Shown: in pieces, positions 1 to 7,747 of the stretch
How positions within the stretch are numbered: position 1 is the stretch's first letter
How the letters are laid out: every line of letters begins with the position of its first letter
Assembly: GCF_002849715.1 (NCBI RefSeq)
Contig: NZ_CP018863.1
Location: 1,178,001-1,242,000, forward strand
Source of the DNA: Arthrobacter crystallopoietes
GTDB taxonomy: Bacteria > Actinomycetota > Actinomycetes > Actinomycetales > Micrococcaceae
DNA: 64,000 nucleotides
Direction of reading: 5' to 3'
Position numbers and translations under genes: made by a program
The notes under the pieces: generated by a model
Seen by the model: only the letters and a program-made list of their open reading frames with translations
What the model was told of the DNA's origin: nothing
Databases searched by the model: none

Positions 1-495
1 TTCGATCACCCGCCTGCTCCCGCCGGACCAGGCAGGCATGGAGCGGCCGAGACCGCTCACCACTCCTGCGGAAACGGAGCCGCTCAGGCCCAGCGGGTTG
101 CCGACCGCGATGACCAGTTGTCCCACCCGCAGCGCTTCGGCGTCGCCGAGCCGCGCAGGTGCCGGCGTGGCGGACAGACCGCGGAGGACGGCGAGATCGG
201 ACAGCGGGTCGGCGCCGATGATGTCGATGTCCGCGGCACTTCCGTCCGCAAATACTGCCCGCCCTTCATTCGCGCGGGCGACCACATGGGCGTTGGTCAG
301 CAGGTAACCGTCTTCGGTGAACACCACGGCCGAACCGGCACCCACCCGTACCGGGCCATTGCGGCCATGGCGCGCCATCTCGATGGCAGCCACGTGCGGG
401 GTAACGGACTCCGCCACACGGATGACGGTCCGTGAGTAGGCATCAAGCGGGTCTTCGGCGCCGGGTGCTGGACCGGTGCCGGGCGTTGCGTTCAC
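1..495 (-). CDS. HtrA/DegP-like trypsin-fold serine protease, N-terminal part (cut by window edge)
   Basis: The reading frame runs off the left edge after 165 codons, so only the N-terminal half of the protease domain is present. The trypsin-fold signatures are clear: TNAHVV carries the likely catalytic histidine at about residue 70, DPLSDLAVL the likely aspartate at about residue 100, and AIEM...GAGSAVVF is the typical first strand region. The catalytic serine lies outside the window. The GTG start at 495 was chosen because GAGGAAG lies a few bases upstream and no other start gives a leader. No signal peptide or membrane anchor is visible, so unlike many HtrA proteins it may be cytoplasmic, or this is a short family variant. 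Confidence is high for the family and moderate for the start. Confidence 0.8.
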   Translation of the reverse strand, partial: MNATPGTGPAPGAEDPLDAYSRTVIRVAESVTPHVAAIEMARHGRNGPVRVGAGSAVVFTEDGYLLTNAHVVARANEGRAVFADGSAADIDIIGADPLSDLAVLRGLSATPAPARLGDAEALRVGQLVIAVGNPLGLSGSVSAGVVSGLGRSMPAWSGGSRRVIE

Positions 496-592
496 CGGGC
501 ACTTCCTCGAACAGTTGGTGATCTATTAAAACCACCTTGGGTCCGTGATTGATCCGGCAGGCGCTACGCCTTCGGTGAACGCTCCCGGCCTC

Positions 593-2989
593 CTATACAG
601 CGTTAATGGTTATCGTCTTGGTGGCCCGCACCTGCCCCGGTACCCAGGACAGGAACTTGATATGCATGAGGTACTCGCCGCGAGCGGGCGGGCGCAGCAG
701 GAAGTCGTATTTTTCCGCCGCTCCCGACGCTATCTTGCTGGTGCGGAGCGGATACTTGCTGGACCAGACCGGCTCGGACGGGCCGTTGGGATTTGCCGTG
801 TTGCGGAAGGGACGCCCGTCATGGGCAATCAGATCCGCCATCGCCACCGGCTTGCCCTTCATGTCGGTAAATTCCGTCAGGGTGGGGAAATAGTCCACGT
901 TGACCATGCGGACCAACGTCGGCGCTAGCCCGCTTTGCTTCGTATTCGCTTTCATACTGGAGAAGGCCCAGACCCGGCGGCCGCCCGGCCGCTTGGGAAT
1001 AACTCCGCCCAGGGTATAGAAATGCTTGGCCTTGAACCGGTTCAGGCCGGCGTCCTCGCCGGAAAGGCCTTCGGCATGGTTCATCTCATGCCAGCTTGGG
1101 TCCACCGAGTAGGGAAGCAGCACCGTTTCAGTGGCTATGTCGTACTCCGGGCCGTCAACGAAGGCGCGTCTGGTTCCCCGCTTCGGCGGCTTCACGCGGT
1201 CGATGGCAGGGTCCACGATGACCACGCCGAACATGCCCATCTGGACATGCAGCGGCGTGTTGACGTGGCAGTGGTAGAAGTACGTCCCGGACCCACCGCG
1301 GTTCGGATTTCCAGCTTCGCCGACGTCCGGCCGTAGCTGGTAGGTGTAGTCGCCGGTGACCTCGAAGGAGGTGTGGCCCACGCCGTCGTTGCGAGGATCC
1401 GGCTCAATGCCATGCCAATGAATGGTGTGCACACGCTTGCTCGGTTCAATGGTTCCGTGGAAGATCTCCCCTTCGGTGAACCGCGCCAAGGGGCCGGGCA
1501 GACCCCGGTCCTTGCTGTCAGTGGCAAAACTCCAGACATCGTGCTCGGCGCCGTCCGGGAACTCGAGCTCCCGGCCGAAGAAGTCAAACGTCATCGAGAC
1601 GTCCGGGCGCTGTCGGAACAGGGTTTCCGGGCTGCCCTCATGGGGCTGGTCGGAAGCGAAATCCACCTGGCTCTCGTATTTGTGGTGGGCTTCGGCTTCC
1701 TGCTCTCCGGCCAGCACCCAATCCGCCACCAGGCCGCCAGGGTACAAACCACCCGCCGCCGTCTGTGAAGGTTCCGCATGGCAATGCATGGGGTACCGCC
1801 AGTCTTCCTTACGTGCCTCCCAAACGGCGTCGACGCAGTCCGGCGGGCGTACCATCGGCAGGATCGCTTCTTTGCGTTCAAGCGGCGAAAGCGCAACAGT
1901 GTCCTCCCATTGCTGGAGGCTCACGTGGCCGTCCGCCATCACCCGGCCCCGCTCGCGCGGGAAGTCCCTCCCGTTCTCCCGGACGGCCCAGACGTGATTG
2001 CCGTGGTAGTGCAGCTGGTGTCCCACGATGCCGGCGTTGACCATCCGGATCAGCTGTCCTGTCCGGACCGTTCCCGTGGCCGGCGACTGGCTGAAGTTCC
2101 GCACATCCGTCAAACGGGGAAACCCGGAGGGAAGGCTGTCTTCCTCCCTCTCTTCGTTCAGTTCAGGGTCATCGGAGACGCCGAGGGACCGGAATCCGGC
2201 CTGGTCATTCAGATTGAAGTAGCGCGGGGATACGTCCGTTCCGATGCTGTCGAGCTTGCCGCCCCGGGAGGCAACGCTGGCCCACTCCGGCACCACGTTA
2301 TGACACATCCACAGCCATTGGCGCTCGAACTCCGGGCCGTTCGGGCCGAGATGCCAAGCCCGGGCAGGGTCGATAACTACCAGTGCCCCATAGAGTCCCA
2401 GCGTGCGTTCCACAGCCCCATTGGTGGGGTCTGTATAGAGGTACGTTCCCGGAGCGGGGGCCTTCAGGTCCAGTTTCCCGGTCCCGCCGGGGCGGATGCT
2501 TCCGCTAGTGACGTCCCCCCGATTAGCTCCCGCTCCGTGGAACATCAGTTCGTGGGACTGCGAAAGGCGGTTGTGGATGCGCAGCCTGATGGTGCTGCCT
2601 ACCTCCGCGATGATGGTCCGCTCCGGAAAATAGCTGGCCCAGTACCGGCGTTTCGGCAGGTAGTAGTACTCTTCCTGCGGATCCGGACGCTCCGGCGCGG
2701 GCCTGCCATGGGGCGGCAGCGGCCGGCCCAGCGGATAGGTACGGCTCTCGACTACCTTGCCCGACCGGGTAAAGATCCGCGGAGCTATCCGCAGGCTCGG
2801 GTTCGGATCCGAAGGTGCCGTCTGGCGGTCTCCAAAACCACGGTGGTAGACCAACGCGCCGTCGACCATGGGCAGAAAGCCCTCGTTGATGAAGAGATCC
2901 AGCACGCCAGCCGACCCGGTGGAACCGGTCCTGACGTTGGTGGCGGGCGCCGTTCCGCGCCGCACAAGATTGAATAGACCGTTCCCCAT
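593..2989 (-). CDS. large multicopper oxidase with unusual order of copper motifs
   Basis: This 798-residue protein carries four copper-ligand clusters of the multicopper oxidase family: HQLHYHG near residue 323, MHCHAEPSQ near 399, HWHG near 521, and YHCHVNTPLHVQMGMFG near 572. In ordinary laccases the HWHG-type motif is in the N-terminal domain and the HxxHxHG/HCH motifs are at the C terminus; here the order looks reversed. The first 250 residues contain a degenerate cupredoxin-like domain (a MFHG motif). No signal peptide or Tat motif is visible. The ATG at 2989 is preferred over one at 3010 because GAGAGG lies 8 bases before it. An inverted repeat at 3027-3048 sits just upstream. The substrate (metal ion or phenolic) cannot be told from sequence. 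Confidence 0.85.
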   Translation of the reverse strand: MGNGLFNLVRRGTAPATNVRTGSTGSAGVLDLFINEGFLPMVDGALVYHRGFGDRQTAPSDPNPSLRIAPRIFTRSGKVVESRTYPLGRPLPPHGRPAPERPDPQEEYYYLPKRRYWASYFPERTIIAEVGSTIRLRIHNRLSQSHELMFHGAGANRGDVTSGSIRPGGTGKLDLKAPAPGTYLYTDPTNGAVERTLGLYGALVVIDPARAWHLGPNGPEFERQWLWMCHNVVPEWASVASRGGKLDSIGTDVSPRYFNLNDQAGFRSLGVSDDPELNEEREEDSLPSGFPRLTDVRNFSQSPATGTVRTGQLIRMVNAGIVGHQLHYHGNHVWAVRENGRDFPRERGRVMADGHVSLQQWEDTVALSPLERKEAILPMVRPPDCVDAVWEARKEDWRYPMHCHAEPSQTAAGGLYPGGLVADWVLAGEQEAEAHHKYESQVDFASDQPHEGSPETLFRQRPDVSMTFDFFGRELEFPDGAEHDVWSFATDSKDRGLPGPLARFTEGEIFHGTIEPSKRVHTIHWHGIEPDPRNDGVGHTSFEVTGDYTYQLRPDVGEAGNPNRGGSGTYFYHCHVNTPLHVQMGMFGVVIVDPAIDRVKPPKRGTRRAFVDGPEYDIATETVLLPYSVDPSWHEMNHAEGLSGEDAGLNRFKAKHFYTLGGVIPKRPGGRRVWAFSSMKANTKQSGLAPTLVRMVNVDYFPTLTEFTDMKGKPVAMADLIAHDGRPFRNTANPNGPSEPVWSSKYPLRTSKIASGAAEKYDFLLRPPARGEYLMHIKFLSWVPGQVRATKTITINAV

Positions 2990-3026
2990 AACTAAAGCCT
3001 CTCGATGCAAGCACTAATCCCCACAA

Positions 3027-3048
3027 GAAGTACTGCACCTAGTACTTC
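3027..3048. promoter_or_regulatory. inverted repeat upstream of the multicopper oxidase
   Basis: GAAGTACT-gcacct-AGTACTTC is a perfect 8-bp inverted repeat about 40-60 bases before the oxidase start. The position suits an operator for a repressor, but no regulator is encoded next to it. The role is inferred from symmetry and place only. Confidence 0.4.
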
Positions 3049-3137
3049 ATCCCCAGCTTGGAAAACCCTTGACCCGGAGGCTCTACTTAGGTTCACGACG
3101 GCGGATCGGGCAGGTCCGCGCCCAAGTCCTCTAGCGG

Positions 3138-4352
3138 CTATTTCGTCTCGGAACCTCGCAGGGCGAGCACCGCCGTCGTACCTGCGAAAAGCGCGAGCAC
3201 AGCGGCAAAGATCGCGACGCCGGCCCAGCCGAGCTGCACGAAAAACAGGCCGCCGGCCCAGCCGAGCAGGCTCGAGCCGGCGTAGTAGAACAGGTTGTAG
3301 AGGCCCGAGGCCTGGGACTGGCCCACGGTGGCCAAGCGCGGCGTCCACCCCGACGCCACCGAGTGCGCGCCGAAGAACCCCGCGGTGAAGACCACCAGGC
3401 CCACCAGGATGACCGGCAGCGAATCGGCCAGCGTGATCGCCAAGCCCGCGACAATCACCGGGATGCTGGCGAGCAGCACCCGAAGTCGCCCGAACCGCAC
3501 GGTCAGTCCGCCGGCCAACCGCGACGACACCGTGCCGGCCAGGTACGCCAGGAAGAGCAGGCTGGCCAGCGACGTCGGCAGGTTGAACGGCGGCGCCTCG
3601 AGCCGGAAGCCGAGGTAGTTGTAGACCGCGACGAAGCCGCCCATCAGCAGGAAACCCTGTGCGTAGAGTGCCAGCAGCCGCGGCGAGCGCAGGTTGATGA
3701 GGATCCGCTCGGCCAGCTTGGGCCCCTGCCCGCGGACCACCGGCCGGAAGCCGCGCGGCGCTGGCGCCAGCCGGACAAAGAGGACGGCGGCGACTGCGGA
3801 GAGCACGCTCACCGCGAGCACGCCCGCGCGCCAGTCGGTAAACTCCGCTACTGGGCCGGCTACAAGCCGCCCGGCAAGGCCGCCGATGGTCGTTCCCGCA
3901 ACGTAAGTCCCCGCGGCCACCGCCGCATGCAGCCGCTGGACCTCCTCGTTCAGGTACACCAGCGCGACGGCGGGAATCCCGCCCAGCGCCGCGCCCTCCA
4001 GAAAGCGCAGCGCCAGCATGGAAGGAAAAGTTGGGGCGAGCGGCAGCAGCAAACCAAGAACGACGGCGGCACTGATCGCCCAGGTCATCGTGCGTTTTCG
4101 TCCGGCGCGGTCGGCGATGGCGGACCATGGGATGACCGCGAGCGCGAGGCCGATGGTGGCAGCGGAAACGCTCAGGGCAGCGTCCGCCGCCGAAACCTGG
4201 AAGTCGCGCGCGATGCCGGGCAGCACGGCCTGCACCGAGTAGAGCTGGGCGAAGGTGGCCAGTCCGCCGAAGAGGAGCGCGATCAGCAAATGCCGGTAGG
4301 CCCTGCTGCCTTTCGGATGCCCCGGCCAGGGCTGCTGGTCCGCCGTCGTCAC
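3138..4352 (-). CDS. MFS transporter (YnfM-like)
   Basis: The 404-residue protein has about 12 hydrophobic segments. The MFS signature after helix 2 is visible (AIADRAGRKRTMTW, around residues 78-92), as is a glycine-rich helix 5 (YVAGTTIGGLAGRL). The length and the N-terminal FAQLYSVQAVLPGIARDF resemble the YnfM/arabinose-efflux branch of drug:proton antiporters. The start is a GTG at 4352 with a weak ribosome binding site. It faces away from the lipoprotein gene at 4462, so the two may share a promoter region of about 110 bases. The substrate is unknown. Confidence 0.85.
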   Translation of the reverse strand: MTTADQQPWPGHPKGSRAYRHLLIALLFGGLATFAQLYSVQAVLPGIARDFQVSAADAALSVSAATIGLALAVIPWSAIADRAGRKRTMTWAISAAVVLGLLLPLAPTFPSMLALRFLEGAALGGIPAVALVYLNEEVQRLHAAVAAGTYVAGTTIGGLAGRLVAGPVAEFTDWRAGVLAVSVLSAVAAVLFVRLAPAPRGFRPVVRGQGPKLAERILINLRSPRLLALYAQGFLLMGGFVAVYNYLGFRLEAPPFNLPTSLASLLFLAYLAGTVSSRLAGGLTVRFGRLRVLLASIPVIVAGLAITLADSLPVILVGLVVFTAGFFGAHSVASGWTPRLATVGQSQASGLYNLFYYAGSSLLGWAGGLFFVQLGWAGVAIFAAVLALFAGTTAVLALRGSETK

Positions 4353-4461
4353 GCTTTAGATGCTAGGCCGGTTCCGTCCGCCGTCGGTAAACGGGCCGGC
4401 ACATGAACCCGGTAGGCTGGTCCGAGCCGGATGGGCCGTTGGGACTTCACAGGGGGAAGCA

Positions 4462-5106
4462 GTGCGTAACGCCAGGCGTGGAACGGTCATGATGCTGGCG
4501 GCCGCGGCCCTGCTGGCCGGCTGCAGCGGCAACTCCCCGGAACCGGCGCCAACACCGACGGCGACTCCCACCTGCCCCGCAGTGGACCCGGCCTCGGTGC
4601 AGGCCGAGCCGATCGGCCAGGGCTCCGCGGCACAGGTGGCCGCCAATGTACTGGCCAGTTACACGGCCTGGGCCAATGCCGGCACGGAACTGGCCGCCTC
4701 GCCGGCGTGGAGCGGCCCCGCCCTGCCCGCCAGTTGCGCGGAAGACCTAGCCCAGCTGCATCGCGACGCCTACGCCAATACTCTCTTCGTCACGCGGTCC
4801 GACGTGGCGTGGGAAGCGTATTACGACGAGCAGCGCGACCTGAACAAACTGAACATCGCGCTGGCGCTGGAAGCTGGCCACTCCACCAACGGCGAATACG
4901 AACTCATGACCATGAAGGAACACTCCAGCACCGACGCCGGTACCTTCCTGAAGTTCGACGCCGCCTACATTCCCCCGCGCGGGGAAGGGTTTCCGCCGGT
5001 CTCGGCCGAGACCGTTAAGCCCCAGGAATGGTATGTGGCCCTGGTGCCATGGGACGGGTTCATGATCATCGACTACATCGAACTCAAGGACTCCGCCGAC
5101 AGCTGA
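4462..5106 (+). CDS. putative lipoprotein of unknown function
   Basis: Starting at the GTG at 4462 (AGGGGGAAG just upstream), the 214-residue product begins with an arginine-containing n-region, a short hydrophobic stretch and the lipobox LLAGC, followed by a Pro/Thr-rich linker. It should therefore be exported and lipid-anchored. The mature part is soluble, with no recognised catalytic motif; it loosely resembles other small actinobacterial lipoproteins of unknown role. A longer frame opens at 4360, but those extra residues would destroy the signal peptide, so the downstream start is preferred. Confidence 0.7.
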   Translation: MRNARRGTVMMLAAAALLAGCSGNSPEPAPTPTATPTCPAVDPASVQAEPIGQGSAAQVAANVLASYTAWANAGTELAASPAWSGPALPASCAEDLAQLHRDAYANTLFVTRSDVAWEAYYDEQRDLNKLNIALALEAGHSTNGEYELMTMKEHSSTDAGTFLKFDAAYIPPRGEGFPPVSAETVKPQEWYVALVPWDGFMIIDYIELKDSADS

Positions 5107-5119
5107 CCTGTTGCCAGCA

Positions 5120-6015
5120 CTACCGGTCGAGGCCGAGGTCCTGAATGGTCGCGGCCACACGGGCACGCTGCTCCTCGTTCAGCCCTTGGATCGGCAAGGG
5201 CAGACTCGCCCTCGGCACGAGTCCCAGCTGTTCCGCGATGGCTGCGACAACCCGGATGCTCCCGCCGTACTCGGCGAACAACTGCCACAACGATGCGAGC
5301 CGTTCGGACTCCGCGAGCGCGTCGGAAACCCGTCCTTCCAAGGCAGCGCGGGTAATCCGCAGGGCCGGCGCGGGGGGGCGCCGGCGATGACCGAGTACCA
5401 GGTGTCGCACCCGGCGGCCAGACCGGCGGCGGCCTTGGCATCGCCGGATACCCCGATGCTCACATGTGCCGGGACAGCTTCCCGTATTTCCTGGATCCGC
5501 GCCTGTGCCTGCTCCGGGTCGTCCGGAACACCGGGGATTTTGATGGAAGCGATACCGGGAAGTTCCGCGATGCGTCCGTAGAGCTCGGTCGTGAAGGTGA
5601 AGTGAGTGGTGCCGGGATTGTCGTAGACGATGACGGGCAGCGATGAATTGACGGTGACCGTCCGGAACAGTTCGAACACATCGTCGTCGGTCAGGGGCTG
5701 GTACGTCATCGGCGCGAGCAGGAGGCCGGAAGCTCCTGCCTGTTCGGCCTTTTCAGCGTTCGCGAGGACCTGCGAGGTCCGCAGCGCCCCGATGCCGATG
5801 AACACCGGAGTTCCGCCGGCGTGCTCAACAGCCAGGCGGGCCACACGGCTTCGCTCCTCACTGCTGAGGTAGGCGTAGGACCCGGTGGATCCGAGCGCGG
5901 TGATGGAATCTACCTTCGCCTCCGCGAGCCGTTCGACCAAGCCGCTGAAGGCAGCCTCGTCCACCGCGTCATCCGACAGAGGGGTCAGGGGGAAGGCACT
6001 CAAACCTGCGAACAT
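5120..6015 (-). pseudogene. dihydrodipicolinate synthase/N-acetylneuraminate lyase family protein, frameshifted
   Basis: The first 215 or so residues (from 6015, with AGGAGAG upstream) are a clear DapA-family class I aldolase: LGSTGSY near 43, YDNPGTT near 131, and the Schiff-base lysine in SIKIPG near 159. At a run of seven G (5372-5378) the frame breaks. The expected C-terminal helices, with APALRITRAALEGR and PLPIQGLNEEQRARV, continue in another frame to a stop at 5120. Adding one base to the run would restore a protein of about 298 residues, the usual family length. It is therefore either a recent pseudogene, a phase-variable homopolymer or a sequencing error. The substrate within the family is not predictable. 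Confidence 0.75.
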
Positions 6016-6155
6016 CGTTGTCTCTCCTGTTGGTCGAGGGTTCCTGTGCGTTTCATCCCTGCGGGACTCGGGGCAGGTGCAGTTTATCCTGCCGTGCTGC
6101 GCCGCTTCCGCTTAGGCTGAATCCGGCGGGTACTTAAATATAGAAGGAGGACCGG

Positions 6156-6980
6156 ATGCGGATCGCGGTGATGCAGGCTGCCGGCGAGGTGCTGGACGTC
6201 GCGGGGAATCTTGCTCTGGTTGCTCGCGCCGCCGCCGAAGCTGCGGCAGCAGGAGCCGACGTCTTGGTCACCCCTGAACTGTTCATCTGCGGCTACGCGC
6301 CTTTGGCCATTCAGTCCTCCCTGGGTCCGGAGTTGTCCCGCGCCATCGACGACGGCGCCGCCCGGATTGCGCGCGAACACCGGATCGGGCTGGTCTACAG
6401 TACACCGGCAGCTGCCGACTGCGGCGGCTGGCACATTACCGCCGCATTGCTGGACCGGGCCGGGAATGAGCTCCTCCGGTATGCCAAGGTGCATCTGTTC
6501 GATCGCGAAGAGCAGCAGGTTTTCGTCCCGGGCGAAGCTGCGCCCTCGGCGGTGGATTTCGAGGGCACCCGGGTGGGCCTGCTGATCTGCTATGATGTCG
6601 AGTTCCCCGAGCCCGTCCGCGCCTTGGCCGACGCCGGCGCTGACGTGGCTCTGGTTCCGACGGCGCTCGGTTCCGGCTTCCAGGACGTGCCCGGAATCCT
6701 GCTCCGGGCCCGCGCCCTGGAAAGCCAGTTGGCCATCGCCTACGCCAACCACACCGGGGCGTTGCCCGCGGACGCCGGCCAGGAGTTGCTGCTTGGCGGC
6801 CTCAGCGTGATCGTTGGCCCCGACGGCGCCTTGCTCGCCCAGGCAGGAACCGACACGGAATTCGAAGTCCTGTGGGCAGACGTCACCACCGACGACGTCG
6901 CTGCCGCCCGTCGCCACGTGCCCTACCTCCGTGACCGCCGCCCCGCACTTTACCGCGCCTGGCAACAGCCGCAGCACTAG
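6156..6980 (+). CDS. nitrilase-superfamily carbon-nitrogen hydrolase
   Basis: The 274-residue protein has the Glu-Lys-Cys triad of the carbon-nitrogen hydrolase superfamily: Glu41 in VTPELF, Lys111 in YAKVHLF, and Cys145 in LLICYDVEFPE. It should hydrolyse an amide, a carbamoyl group or a nitrile. The length fits the aliphatic amidase/omega-amidase/carbamoylase branches rather than true nitrilases. A strong AGAAGGAGG precedes the ATG. It is divergent from the frameshifted DapA-family gene, with about 140 bases between them. The substrate is unknown; an amide from amino-acid or purine breakdown would fit the region but is only a guess. Confidence 0.85.
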   Translation: MRIAVMQAAGEVLDVAGNLALVARAAAEAAAAGADVLVTPELFICGYAPLAIQSSLGPELSRAIDDGAARIAREHRIGLVYSTPAAADCGGWHITAALLDRAGNELLRYAKVHLFDREEQQVFVPGEAAPSAVDFEGTRVGLLICYDVEFPEPVRALADAGADVALVPTALGSGFQDVPGILLRARALESQLAIAYANHTGALPADAGQELLLGGLSVIVGPDGALLAQAGTDTEFEVLWADVTTDDVAAARRHVPYLRDRRPALYRAWQQPQH

Positions 6981-7552
6981 CACTAGCACTATTAGCCGCG
7001 GTTCTTATGCCTCATATGCACAAACTCGGATCCCGCCCCTTCTGCCACGCGTTCCGGAAACAATGTGGCGTCAGTCCTGGTAGGTTCCGGACCGCAGGCG
7101 AGCAGGGCGACGCCCCGTACAGCTCGAAATCGCTTGTCTCTTCAGCCGAAGGCCGGACGGGTTCAACGCCTATAACGGCGCATATGCAATCAGGTATCCG
7201 GCAAATCGCATCTGGTGCGAATTCGACGGATTTTGATACGGGAAGCCCCAGTTTTGCCTGCTCCCGTCTCCCCGGCACCGTTAAACAAGCACGAGCAGAA
7301 CCTTGCCCACTTGCACCCTCGTTCAAGCAACAGCCCTGGATATGTCAACTGCTATTCGCCGGTCATCAAAACGCCGGATCGCCAGTAGGCGAAGGAAAAC
7401 GCTCGAGCCCTTGTGCGCCCTGCTGTCCGGTCTCAATCTAGTCGGCCATTCCCCACGTCAACGTGGCCAACGAAATTGAGACCGGACAGCAGGGATATAG
7501 ACACTTCTAGTGAAGTCTAGCGTTTTTGCTATAAGCAGTTAGGCTTTCCTAC
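6981..7552. other. 570-base non-coding stretch with mobile-element debris
   Basis: No open frame here looks like a real gene on either strand. Base composition is less G+C-rich than in the flanking genes. The main visible structure is the long perfect inverted repeat at 7418-7494; a short palindrome lies near 7504-7517. The stretch ends at a truncated AAA ATPase gene. Together these suggest an insertion and deletion scar. Confidence 0.5.
7418..7494. repeat. perfect 20-bp inverted repeat with nested hairpin
   Basis: The arms at 7418-7437 and 7475-7494 are exact reverse complements over 20 bases (CCCTGCTGTCCGGTCTCAAT and its complement). The 37-base spacer contains a second perfect hairpin, CCACGT-ca-ACGTGG (7453-7466). 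No run of T follows either arm, so a simple terminator is unlikely. It could be two facing transposon ends, a MITE-like element or an attachment site. Confidence 0.6.
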
Positions 7553-7747
7553 ATGGAGAGCGAACTCAATCCCTACGCACCGGGCTCCGGCTTGCGTCCG
7601 CCGGCGATGGCAGGCCGTGACGGGGAGATCAAGTCCTTTGACCTGATGGTAGCCCGCAGCAAGCGCCGCCTGCATAATCGCGGAATGGTACTCTCCGGTA
7701 TTAGATCTAGCTATTTCGTGCCAGACAGCAGATCCTGCGGGCTGTAA
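7553..7747 (+). pseudogene. N-terminal fragment of an AAA-type ATPase
   Basis: The first 50 or so of 64 residues (NPYAPGSGLRPPAMAGRD, then ARSKRRLHNRGMVLSG) match the start of a common actinobacterial AAA (AAA_16-like) ATPase, in which this region runs straight into the P-loop. Here the frame leaves the family exactly where the GxxGxGKT motif should begin, and the last residues read through the end of the convergent PucR gene. The gene is therefore truncated and cannot bind ATP. The family match is from memory of such sequences, not from a search. Confidence 0.55.
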
